Below, piece after piece: positions 1 to 20,600 of a DNA stretch of 64,000 nucleotides. The notes under the pieces are model-generated. The model had not been told where the DNA came from. It did no database searches and was given only the letters and a program-made list of their open reading frames with translations. Location: NCBI RefSeq assembly GCF_932526225.1, contig NC_064036.1:16113181-16177180 (forward strand), read 5' to 3'. Numbering within the stretch: the first letter of the stretch is position 1; every line of letters begins with the position of its first letter. This DNA is from Nematostella vectensis (taxonomy: Eukaryota; Cnidaria; Anthozoa; Actiniaria; Edwardsiidae). A program made the translations under genes and the position numbers.

Positions 1-3000
1 CTGTAGCTACCTAGATACACCACTGACCCCTGTAGCTACCTAGACACACCCCTGGCTCCTGTAGCTACCTAGACACACCTCTGGCCCCTGTAGCTACCTA
101 TGTATAGACACACCCCTGACCCCTGTAGCTACCTAGACACACCCCTGGCACCTGTAGCTACCTAGACACACCCCTGACCCCTGTAGCTACCTAGATACAC
201 CCCTGGCACCTGTAGCTACCTAGATACACCCCTGACCCCTGTAGCTACCTAGACACACCCCTGGCCCCTGTAGCTACATAGACACGCCCCTGACACCTGT
301 AGCTACCTAGATACACCCCTGGCTCCTGTAGCTACCTAGACACACCCCTGGCTCCTGTAGCTACCTAGATATACCCCTGGCCCCTATAGCTACCTATGTA
401 TGGATACACCCCTGACACATGTAGCTACCTAGACACACCCCTGACCCCTGTAGCTACCTAGATATACCCCTGGCACATGTAGCTACCTAGATATACCCCT
501 GACCCCTGTAGCTACCTAGACACACCCCTGACCCCTGTAGCTACCTAGATATACCCCTGACCCCTGTAGCTACCTAGACACACCCCTGGCACCTGTAGCT
601 ACCTAGACACACCCCTGACCCCTGTAGCTACCTAGACACACCCCTGACCCCTGTAGCTACCTAGACACACCCCTGACCCCTGTAGCTACCTAGACACACC
701 CCTGGCCCCTGTAGCTACCTAGATACACCCCTGGCCCATGTAGCTACCTGGATACACCCCTGGCCCCTGTAGCTACCTAGACACACCCCTGGCCCCTGTA
801 GCTACCTAGATACACCCCTGGCCCATGTAGCTACCTGGATACACCCCTGGCCCCTGTAGCTACCTAGACACACCCCTGGCTCCTGTAGCTACCTAGATAC
901 ACACCTGGCTCCTGTAGCTACCTGGATATACCCCTGGCACCTGTAGCTACCGAGACACGCCCCTGACACCTGTAGCTACCTAAAGTATTTATAGACACAC
1001 CTCTGGCCCCTGTAGCTACCTAGATACACCCCTGGCTCCTGTAGCTACCTAGATACACCCCTGGCCCCTGTAGATACCTAGATACACCCCTGGCCCCTGT
1101 AGCTACCTAGATATAGATACACTTTTGGCACATGTAACTACCTAGATATACCCCTGACCCCTGTAGCTACCTAGACACACCCCTGGCCCCTGTAGCTACC
1201 TAGATATAACCCTGGCACATGTAGCTACCTAGATATACCCCTGGCTCCTGTAGCTACCTAGACACACCCCTGGCTCCTGTAGCTACATAGACACACCTCT
1301 GGCCCCTGTAGCTACATAGACACACCTCTGGCCCCTGTAGCTACCTAGATACACCCCTGGCTCCTGTAGCTACATAGACACACCCCTGGCTCCTGTAGCT
1401 ACATAGACACACCTCTGGCCCCTGTAGCTACCTAGATACACCCCTGGCTCCTGTAGCTACCTGGATATACCCCTGGCTCCTGTAGCTACCTAGACACACC
1501 CCTGGCTCCTGTAGCTACCTAGATATACCCCTGACCCCTGTAGCTACCTAGACACACCCCTGGCCCCTGTAGCTACCTAGACACACCCCTGGCCCCTGTA
1601 GCTACCTAGATACACCACTGGCCCCTGTAGCTACCTAGACACACCACTGGCTCCTGTAGCTATCTAGACACGCCCCTGACCCCTGTAGCTACCTAGACAC
1701 ACCCCTGGCTCCTGTAGCTACATAGACACACCTCTGGCCCCTGTAGCTACATAGACACACCTCTGGCCCCTGTAGCTACCTAGATACACCCCTGGCTCCT
1801 GTAGCTACATAGACACACCCCTGGCTCCTGTAGCTACATAGACACACCTCTGGCCCCTGTAGCTACATAGACACACCTCTGGCCCCTGTAGCTACCTAGA
1901 CACACCCCTGGCCCATGTAGCTACCTAGACACGCCCCTGACACCTGTAGCTACCTAGATACACCACTGACCCCTGTAGCTACCTAGACACACCCCTGGCC
2001 CATGTAGCTACCTAGACACACCCCTGGCTCCTGTAGCTACATAGACACACTCCTGACACCTGTAGCTACCTAGATACACCACTGACCCCTGTAGCTACCT
2101 AGACACACCCCTGGCCCATGTAGCTACCTAGATACACCCCTGACCCCTGTAGCTACCTAGACACACCCCTGGCCCATGTAGCTACCTAGACACGCCCCTG
2201 ACACCTGTAGCTACCTAGATACACCACTGACCCCTGTAGCTACCTGGATATACCCCTGGCCCATGTAGCTACCTAGACACGCCCCTGACACCTGTAGCTA
2301 CCTAGATACACCACTGACCCCTGTAGCTACCTAGACACACCCCTGGCCCATGTAGCTACCTAGACACGCCCCTGACACCTGTAGCTACCTAGATACACCA
2401 CTGACCCCTGTAGCTACATAGACACACTCCTGACACCTGTAGCTACCTAGACACACCTCTGGCCCCTGTAGCTACCTAGACACACCCCTGGCTCCTGTAG
2501 CTACCTAGACACACCTCTGGCCCCTGTAGCTACCTATGCATAGACATACCCCTGACCCCTGTAGCTACCTAGACACACCCCTGGCACCTGTAGCTACCTA
2601 GACACACCCCTGACCCCTGTAGCTACCTAGACACACCCCTGGCCCCTGTAGCTACATAGACACGCCCCTGACACCTGTAGCTACCTAGATACACCACTGA
2701 CCCCTGTAGCTACATAGACACACTCCTGACACCTGTAGCTACCTAGACACACCTCTGGCCCCTGTAGCTACCTAGACACACCTCTGGCTCCTGTAGCTAC
2801 CTAGATATACCCCTGGCCCCTATAGCTACCTATGTATAGATACACCCCTGGCACCTGTAGCTACCTAGACACACCCCTGACCCCTGTAGCTACCTAGACA
2901 CACCCCTGGCCCCTGTAGCTACATAGACACGCCCCTGACACCTGTAGCTACCTAGATACACCACTGACCCCTGTAGCTACATAGACACACTCCTGACACC

Positions 3001-3604
3001 TGTAGCTACCTAGACACACCTCTGGCCCCTGTAGCTACCTAGACACACCTCTGGCTCCTGTAGCTACCTAGACACACCCCTGGCATCTGTAGCTACCTAG
3101 ACTCACCCCTAACCCCTATAGCTACCTATGTATAGATACACTCCTGGCACCTGTAGCTACCTAGACACGCCCCTGACACCTGTAGCTACCTAGACACACC
3201 CCTAACCCCTGTAGCTACCTAGATATACCCCTGGCACCTGTAGCTACCTAGATATACCCCTGACACCTGTAGCTACCTAGACACACCCCTAACCCCTGTA
3301 GCTACCTAGATATACCCCTGGCACCTGTAGCTACCTAGACACACCCCTGACACCTGTAGCTACCTAGACACACCCCTGACCCCTGTAGCTACCTAGACAC
3401 ACCCCTGGCTCCTGTAGCTACCTAGACACACCCCTGACACCTGTAGCTACCTAGACACACCCCTGACACCTGTAGCTACCTAGACACACCCCTGACACCT
3501 GTAGCTACCTAGACACACCCCTGACACCTGTAGCTACCTAGACACACCCCTGGCCCCTATAGCTACCTATGTATAGACACACCCCTGACCCCTGTAGCTA
3601 CCTA
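1..3604. repeat. 29-bp minisatellite array (about 124 copies)
   Basis: An uninterrupted head-to-tail array with period 29 bp. The core is CTGTAGCTACCTAGACACAC followed by CCCTGGCMC, with common variants ACATAG for ACCTAG, GATAC or GATAT for GACAC, and GACCC/GGCTC at the end. Longer units containing CTATGTATAG occur sporadically. It starts at or before base 1 and ends about 24 bp from the splice donor of the last visible ASH2L exon, so it fills the following ASH2L intron. On the ASH2L sense strand it is G-rich (repeated GGGG tracts). No exon could be found inside it. Confidence 0.97.
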
Positions 3605-3627
3605 TGATAGCTGGACAGGCTACATAC

Positions 3628-11369
<7,742 letters not shown>

Positions 11370-11646
11370 TTTGAGATGGCTTAAAATGTCAATACTAACT
11401 CGAAGCTATTCGATTGCATTTCGAGACTTGCTCGGAAGATGTTCGACTATACTTCGACAAGTACGAGACTCGAACAATAAACCACTGTGCATAGAACCGG
11501 AAGAGCGCAGGCTCGCACTGGAATGTTTGAAAATATTTTTGTGAGGCGGGGACAAGTCGATAGCTTCTCATCTCTTGTTGTTTAATCACCAGCCCCGCTA
11601 CCCCACACGCGTTGGCCATAAGGGATTGCAGACGAGTATTTCCAAA
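11370..11646. promoter_or_regulatory. Bidirectional promoter region between ASH2L and vinculin start codons
   Basis: Only 277 bp separate the divergent ATGs, so both 5' UTRs and the core promoters must lie here, unless either gene has an upstream non-coding exon. The segment contains an ETS-type ACCGGAAG (11,496-11,503) and several TTCGA/CTCGAA words at 11,400-11,475. No TATA box is evident. This fits a housekeeping-type divergent promoter. Confidence 0.6.
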
Positions 11647-14600
11647 ATGCCTGTGTTTCACACAAAGACGATCGAGGCAATTCTAGAGCCAGTAGCCCAA
11701 CAGGTGAGTCGATATATGGTGAAGTGAGCAGTCGGTTTCTGTATGTTGTCCTCATCTGGGCTAATCAAAACGGTAACAGAGCACGTAAATCGTCCTAGCA
11801 TCACCAAGTAATATAGCCATAATGACAAACCGCATCATGAATGTTATGTGCAGCTATATTGTGCAATATTGTGGATTCGTATTGAGCTTTTCGTGAAGTG
11901 AGAATGCACGGTTTAACCGCATTCCTGCTAGCTAGCAGACAGATCTGAACTTAGTGATTGTTATAGCAGGGTTATAGTGAGTGAAGTGTTGGCCTGATAT
12001 ATACTGGGAGATGCATTAGCAAAATGATACCTCGTCCAACCCATAAAAAAGGAGGTCACACGATTTTAAATTATCTGTGCCTTACAGATGTTGGGGAAAT
12101 CAGAAAGCATCTAGTGTTTTTGTATGTACCAAGTTATATGTCATGCTGAGTCTAAACTACCTGTTTATACAGATTAAAAATCTAGAGTTTATTGTCTCTC
12201 AGCTCATTAAAAGTGGTATAATAACAGTAGTTCGTATTTACTACTGTGCAAATAATGACTTAACGTTACCGGTTTTAGATAATAACGCGGCATCTTTGTT
12301 TCAACATTCGAAAATTTATTATACCTGTACTGTGACAGCTAAGCAACCGGTTCTTGATTTAAGGATAATTTGTCTTAATCATCTCACATAGTTACCATTA
12401 TCTCATAGTCTTCGAGAATATAGAAGCATGGAAGAAGATAACATGATTTTTAGTATTAAAAGTGTTTAGATAACTAAAAGAAGCTTGTGCAAATGTTTAT
12501 TCATAGTTTTGGATATTCTTTTACTAAACCCACTCAAGTAAAGTAACAACAAGCTTTTGTTTTAATTGCTGCTATTAAAAACTTATTGGATTGTCTGAAT
12601 AAGACTTATATAGGAATTCAAGAACCGAACAGAAAGTAAAAACATATGGATTTAATTATGCCCATGTAAAGACTCTTTTCGTGGTCCCTCCTAGTTTTAT
12701 TGTTTCATGCAATAACCCACTCAATTTCACAGTGGATGATTCTTACCCTTAGGCATTTTAGATAATCACTCTTAACCCATCCTGAAGGGTAACACCCACC
12801 TCCTCATTCCCTATCAGCCCACAGTATTTGGTGTGGCCATACAGTGAACACCATGCCTGAATAACTAGCTGTCCAACAAAACACAGGGTTTAAAATAATT
12901 TTTAAATCTGCTAAATTTTGCCGGCTTTGTGGATTTTGGTGGAAAAAAGCATGCATACTTAAAATATGAGAGGGGAATACAGAAAAAAGAGCCAGAAGAC
13001 CAGAAATCAGCTGGCTATTGCTGGTAGCTGGATGCTATTTTGAACCCTGAAATATGAAGATAATGTGGAGAAAAATGCCAAAAAATGAATTAGGTCATTT
13101 GTGGTGTATATGCTGTCTTGAACATAAACCTCGCACAGGCATTCCAAATTTTGTCATTTTTATCAAGATTTGTGTTTTCCCTGCAGGCACTTTTTTTGTG
13201 ATTAAATCTGTCTGGTCTGGCCACAGGTATTCCATTTTATGATACTAATCAGTCTGGTCTCTCCACAGGTATCCCAGCTTGTGATCTTACATGAAGAGGG
13301 TGAAGATGGCAAAGCAATGCCTGATTTGTCTAATCCCATTATGGCTGTTGGGGCGGCTGTGGCCAACCTTGTCAAGGTATGCTTGAAATATTTGTACAGT
13401 TCTCAGCATAGTACTTTGGAAAGAGTGCAAGTAAGCAACTTGGACAAACACTACATGACATGATATGGCTTTGATTTGGTTTACTTTGGTGTATAAACCA
13501 TTCCCAGAGGACACCTTTTATTTGTATTTAGCTCTGTTTTCATCATGATTAATTCTACAAAAAAAGCTTTGTGGCACAACTCATGCATAATACACAGGTT
13601 TTAACACTGGGTAGAGCTCTTCGATTTTGATTTTTCATAAGCTTGACAAAGGGGGTTGTTCTTGAGAAATTAATTTAAAGAAATAATTGATAGGTGTTAG
13701 ATCTAGAGCCGTCTTTTTTGCCTACACATACAAGGAGACAGGGGAACGTCCTGCCCCCTTAATACTGTACAATTGGCTTTTTCACACATTCCCTGTTATT
13801 CCTCCTTCCTTGCATTCTTCTTTATAAGCCCTCTCTGCAAAAGTATTGTGTAATATTGCTAAAACATATTTTTTATTGGAAATTCATGCACCCTGCACTG
13901 CATGTTGAGAATGCTGCAGTACACCTTTTGTATCCAGCATGTTTTAGTACGTATATAGACTGTATGGATTTATGGTGTGAGCTTCACATTTGCAGGTTGG
14001 AAAAGAGACAGCAACCCAGAGCAAGGACAAAATTCTCAAACAAGAGATGCCTCTTGCTTTTACCCGAGTTGAAGAATCATCTATGCTGTTAGTACAAGCA
14101 TCAAAACTTCTTAAACGTGACCCATACTCATCTGAGGCTAGGCAAAAACTGATTGATGGAGCACGAGGTACTTTTTTGGGGCTCACATTCCTTAATATGT
14201 TTGACCAGATATTATATGTGATTATTATTATTTATAGGTATTCTGTCAGGGACATCTGCCCTACTTCTCACCTTTGATGAAGCTGAAGTTAGGAAAATCG
14301 TAACCTTCTGCCGCAGCCTCTTGGAATACCTTCCTGTCGGGGAGATGGTAGAAGAAATGCAGGACCTTCTGACATTTGTAGCTAATTTAAGTCCTGCAAT
14401 ACAGAATGTTGCCAAGGCTGTTGAGTCACGTGCCGCAGAACTGACACACACAGTCCATAGAGATATGCTTAAGAGCTCTCTCAGCAAGCTATCTGGGATG
14501 GTACCACTTCTGATATCTTCAATGAAGGCTTTTGTCAAGACTCCTCCTGGAGGTATGTTTCTGGATGAAATACGGCAATGTTTGTTGTTATCCCCAACTC

Positions 14601-17600
14601 AGTGTAAGTAAGCATATCTGATTAACCACATGGGCTTACATAAACTACTTGCTAGTTTCGCAATAAGTTCTTAAGATATCAGGGGGGAAACCTAAGCAAA
14701 GACGAATGAGGTTGATTGAGCATCCAACTGTTAAACCTCATAGCTTACAAAAGTGGCTTGCTTCCTAATTCATGTCCTAATATTTCATCTCTCTTTTCTC
14801 AGCTGGCAGACCTGAAGCACAGGAAAGTAGGAACTTCATCATAAACAAAATGTCTGCTGAGATCACAGAAATAATTCGTGTGCTTCAGCTTACAAGTTAT
14901 GATGAAGATGGTGGAGATGACCCTATGTATGATATGAAGAAGGCTGCATCAGTGTTTGATGCCAAGTTTGACAAAGCCAAAGAATGGGTCAGGGACCCAA
15001 CGTGTCACCCTGGAGGACTAGGTAAGATTATCAATGTAACTTTATTTCCTTCCTTGGACATGTTTTGTTGTTATGAGGATCTATGGATGCTTGTTATGGT
15101 CATTTCACTTCACAGCAATCCACAGCTCATAGGCTTTATTAGAGTTTGTTTCTCAGAAACAAAACGTATTTTAGGAGATATGGCTTTACTCAACGTACCT
15201 CCATGTACAAGCTCCATACCAAACTATTATTAAAAGGTTGATGCTTGAGCAGCATGTTTTGCTGCATTGGATGTAACAAATGTGACGGTTGCTGAATCAA
15301 TTTTGATTTGATTGATGCTTTTGTGCAAATTAAACATTCTGTCTGGCCTAAGTATGTACCGAGTAAGCGCTGACTCTGTTATACCTTCAACACTTCAAAG
15401 GTCTGTGCTAAGTGCTGAGTCTGTTATACTGTACTTTCAATACTTCAAAGTTCTTTCCTAAGTGCTTCAATGCTAAGTGCCTAAACAGTGAGTCTGTTAT
15501 ATCTTCAATACTGAAGTGCCTGAGACCTGAGTCTGTTATATCTTCAATGCTTAAGTGCCTTAATGCCGAGTCTGTGCTCTTTGGTTTGCAGGTGAGAAGG
15601 CAGTGCGAGAATGCATACAGCAGGGGCGGGTACTTGGTAGCATGAGTCAGGATTCTGATCGCGCGCGTGTGGAGCAAGTCTGTGACGATCTAGATCAGCT
15701 GATGGGGGAACTGGCACTACTCAGAGCCCAGGGCAAGGTACCCGTGTAAACAGCGCAAACATGATCGCTATGCTCGGTTTACACCAAGACTATAGAAGTG
15801 TAGGCGAACTTCATTGTACCTAACCAAAATGGCTTGCAAACAGCCACATTATCGCATGGCCAGCAGTGGTTTGGTGGTATTGGAAAAACACATTTTAGTA
15901 TATCGTACCGAAGGGAAACTTTTTGTGTGTGTGGGTTTTTTTACGAAGTTAACCTCTATCATTCTGTGGTGGGAGAAATTATGTTCGATGTTGAACCGTA
16001 AATTTCCTTTATCAGGGCATAGCAGGGGGTGGGGCACTGGGGGCACTTGCCCCCCCCCCCCCCCCAATATTTTCAAAAATTGTTAGGAAATGACCAGTAG
16101 GGGCGTGGCCGTGCCCCCCTCCCCCAATATATATATTAATGTTTCTGTATTGTGCCCCCCCCCCCCCAATCTTTCGAGGCCTGCTACTGCTCTGTTTATA
16201 GAATACGCTACTGGGGAGGGAAGCCAACTATACCAACCGCTCTCTTGTTTTGTGTCTGATATCTGTATTGGTTTCACGTTTCAGGGTACGACTCCACGTG
16301 GTCTTGAGCTATCTGGAGCAGTAGACAAGCGACTGGATTCACTCAAGAATAACATTGGCGACGCATTACAGCATCAGAACATCAGCGGCGCCAAGAAGCC
16401 CACAGACACCATTGTGGGCAAGGTGGAGCAAGCACAGCAGTGGCTGAACAATCCGGCTGGCGATCACACGCGACTAGGTATGTTCTGCAAAAATAAAACT
16501 TTTACCAGAATCTTCGGACGCTTTGGACGCTTTTAACCAGTTTCGGGTTCGAAAATTTCGGAGCGCTCTTATAAGGAAAGCAGTGAGATAACATATCGGC
16601 TGCCAACGATATCGTTGCCCTTCTGTTTTATCTGAGGATCAAGGAAGAGCTCTATATGCAACGCATACGCAAGCGACGGTAATAGAAATGATTGAACTTA
16701 TCAGCAAGTTTACTTGCTTTCGATTAGCTCCATCATATGCGCACGAATAATTTTTTTGCGTCCATTGTTTTGTACTGTATGTGATCGCAAAATCGAGTTC
16801 AAGGCACGTTCTCATTTGCTACGATGAGTCCCTATCAAATCCTCTTCGATGCCATCAATTGGCGGCTTATCAGTACTATGATTCCACATTTGACAAGACA
16901 TAAAAGGAAGTTCTCTGATGAGTCGAGTCATTTGCTGCGATCAGTCCCTATCAAATCCATTTCAATGCCATCAATTGGCGGCTTATTAATACTATGATTC
17001 CTTATTGGTCGATAGGGGAGAAGGTCATTCGGCAATGTATCGCCGATGCCCGAAAAGTTGCCGAAAAATGCTCGGGTCCCGAGCGACTGGAGCTACTGCG
17101 CCTGTGCGATGATCTGGAGAAGATGGTCACAGAGCTTGCCGAACTCAAGCGGAGAGGAATGGTATGTGCGAAGCAAGTGTACATACATCACATGCCCTTT
17201 TATGGAACTCCTGAATTTCCATAAGTGCATACTTGATAAGCGCAGACTTTACCTTAACTGCTCGTGTAAGCGCCCTGGGGCCGGTTCCTAAAAAAAAAAT
17301 CTGCCGAAAACTCCTAAGTGAGTTTCCATAAAACCGCCCCCTTGCCAAATGGTGCGCTATTTCGAAGTGAGACATATTTTTGAAACCCTTTCGACCCTTT
17401 TTTTCAAAATTGTCATTTAACACACTCTCATATCGCCATGTACCCAATGAATGACGGTGTATCTTTTCACAATTCCTTAGGGAAACTCTCCCCAGGCCCA
17501 TGCTCTCGCTCGGTCAATCAACAAGAAGCTAGAGGAGCTCAACCAGCGGGTGCAGAAAGCTGTGGTGGGCCAGGTCGCTGAGGACTTTATGGACACCACG

Positions 17601-20600
17601 ACTGCTCTAAGAAACCTTGAGAAGGCGGCTAGGGCCCCTGTTGGTAAGAACGGAAAAGTCATTTACTGTCGTCTTGGGTGACAGATACGTTTCTTACATT
17701 GGATTGGAGCAAATTTTAGACAGAAGGAAACCGTTGAATTTTCATCTTCCAAAAAGCATATTTGTTCGTCACCACGAAAACGAAATTGAGTTTGGCATAA
17801 ACTGCGGATAGTTTTAGCTTTGTTTTGTTTAATCTCGAATATATATTTTCCGCCTATGGTATAGGCGGAAAAAACTCTACGGTGCTTATTTGAGTAAACA
17901 GTGAACGGTAATACCGGGAATAAATAGAGTTCGAGAAATAGGGTACAAAATTTAAAGTTACTTGAAAAGACAGTATTATCAGATTTGAACTGGTCATATA
18001 TCACATTAAATGATACTAGCAACATACACCTATTTCAACAAAAGGTTATCCATGTGCCAAATCCAACAATAGTCTCATGTTTTCCAGGAACCCCTCGCCG
18101 TGAAGAGGATTTTGAGGCGAAGGCGGGGACGTTTGAGCACCAAGCTAACCAGTTTGCAGACACGGCTATAAGACTGGCCAATGCTGGTGGCAATACCAAC
18201 AGAATCTTGCTGGACAATCTGAGGAAAGCCGCCAAGGAGGTAGGGAAAAAGGGTCAAGAAGAGCTTCGACTTTTATGCCATTATTGTTTTGGTTTAATTT
18301 TTGCTATTGAAATATCTTAGTATTTAAAAGATTAGGAGGGTTCATGCTTCATTACATACTTTAGAAGTTGAATGGAGCCATATGGATTCCACAATGGCTC
18401 AAGCAGACTCAGTACACCACCTAAAAGCATTCACATTAAAAAAATTATGCCCTGGAGAAACAACGTACTTCAGTCCTGTTAATATGGCTGGCATTCATTT
18501 TGTTAGATAATGAAAGAATTTACCCGGTTTTTGTTGTTGATCTCATTAGTTTCCAAGTCACTAATGAGCTCTTAGGCAGTTTCTCCATGTGCCTGACAAA
18601 AAATGAGTGATTATTCTTTTAGATATTGAGGAGAAATACCCTTGTTTGTTGACCCTTTTTCAAGTCATTGCTGAAAATAGCTATATAAAAGGCCCTGTGC
18701 AGGCGTCTAATCTTGCTCTTCTTACTTCCAGGTGAAGGATCTAACCCCTCAAGTCTCACACGTCGCTAAAGTGCTGCTGGAAAACCCGAATGAGCCCGCG
18801 GTGTCAGATCACTTTGACGCTATGAAGGAGGACTGGCTGGACAGCGTCAATAACTTGACAGACCTGGTTGACGTTGCTACGGATACTGCGCAGTTTATTG
18901 ATGCGTGTGGTAGGTAGTCAAGGGTGATGTCAAGTACCAGCCAGGGTCGGGCTTATGAATGTTGCCAAAGACGCAGCGCAATTTACTGACGCATATGGTG
19001 AGCGACCAGGGGGTACTTGTGTTAACTTGCCAGGGTGGGGTTGGTAGATTTTGCAACGGATACAGCCCAGTTTTGTACGTGTGTGATGAGTGCAGATCAG
19101 GTTGTACTCTAGTCAGGCGTTATCGAGTTGATGCAATTGATAACAAGGGAGGGATGTGTTTAGAATCTGGAGGTCGTTGTTGGCAGTTGAGTTGGCAGGC
19201 CTGGTGAATGCTGCCATCGATAGTAGTTTGTAGGGTTAGTTCGATAAAGGCGTGGTTACGGGGTGTGTTTCTGATGAAAAAGTGACGGGGTCCTTTTGAC
19301 GCTAGGTGACAAACCCCTTTATATCATTACTATTTTATGCTCACGCCCTTGTCTGTCTCTTACCTTATACCTCGTCGATCCGACTTGCGTGATGCTTGGT
19401 TTCGTAGGCTATGATACCTTGTGCGAATGAATGCGAATCTCAGTAGTGAATTAAATCCTTTTAAATCACGGTGAATTTTAATCCATCCTAAGACTAAAAC
19501 AGCCCAATTCTAATATTATGGCATAAAATACTACGGGAGAAGCGGTATTTTTTTTAAATGATGAAAGTTGATTCAAAACAAAAACAAAATATTGTCAAGC
19601 AAGTTTGTTTACAATCGGAAAGACACGGTTCATTCATAAGAAAATTTCAAAATAACCATTCATGAATGAAGTCTGATACTTTATTAATGACATTTGATTG
19701 AAAGTTGCTAAGTCACTTGCTCGAATTAACCGATGGAAATGGATTCTTTGAGCCACTTGGTATTGTGCGGGAGCATAAAATGGCGAAATGATCGGCCTTC
19801 TTTAACGATCTCCTCTATTTGTCAGCTGACGCTATCAACAAAGAGGTCGACTCTTGTGAATACGCCATGGCCCAGGAAAATCCACAGGTAAAACACTTGC
19901 TAAAGCAATAGTTTCACAGAAATCCGATTCTAAGCCGAACATCATCTCTGCTAGCAAACATTACAAAAGCACCTTCGGTTATCATTGGAAATAGAATGAT
20001 ATGTAAATAGTATATAAATTCTGAATGCAGCGACTCCGACCTACCCCATGTTAACATATTCGGTCTCGTATCCCCTTTTCCAAGAAAAATATCTTTAAAA
20101 TCTCCATAGATTTGTACCTTTCAAAATAAGAAATGAGAACCCCGACCTTTTAAAGTTTGATGTTTCAGGTATTATATGATGGATTTTAGAAATCAGGCTA
20201 TATTAATAGTTGTTCTTTTCATTGAAGCTGGTAGCAGCCAAGAGCTCAAACATCGCCCGTCTCGCAAACCGGGTCATCAAGGTGGCTAAGACAGAAGCAG
20301 AGTATTCCGAAGACCCTGCCTACGTGGCAGAGCTAAACGATAAAGTCGGCAATCTAGAGCAAGGTCAGTTCAACGACAAAGTCGGCAATCTAGAGCATGG
20401 TCAGGATATATAAGGGATAGCAACGACAAAGTCGGCAATCTAGAGCAAGGTCAGTTCAACGACAAAGTCGTCAATCTAGAGCAAGGTCAGAGTATGCAAG
20501 AAAATTAAACGACAAAGTCGGCAATCTAGAGCATGGTCAGAATATATAAAGGGTAGCTAAACGACAAAAGTCGGCCATCTAGAGCATGGTCAGAATATAT

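Noticed and set aside
1-3604. CRISPR-like regular repeats
   Set aside because: Direct tandem repeats without unique spacers, in an intron of an animal gene.
11605-11625. CArG-like CCATAAGG upstream of vinculin
   Set aside because: Only four A/T bases between CC and GG; a canonical SRF site needs six.
13944-14538. Minus-strand frames opposite vinculin exons 3 and 4
   Set aside because: Shadows of the conserved plus-strand exons.
16090-16536. 148-codon plus frame over vinculin exon 7
   Set aside because: Its first part is MITE poly(C) sequence; only 16,285-16,477 is the true exon by splice sites and homology.
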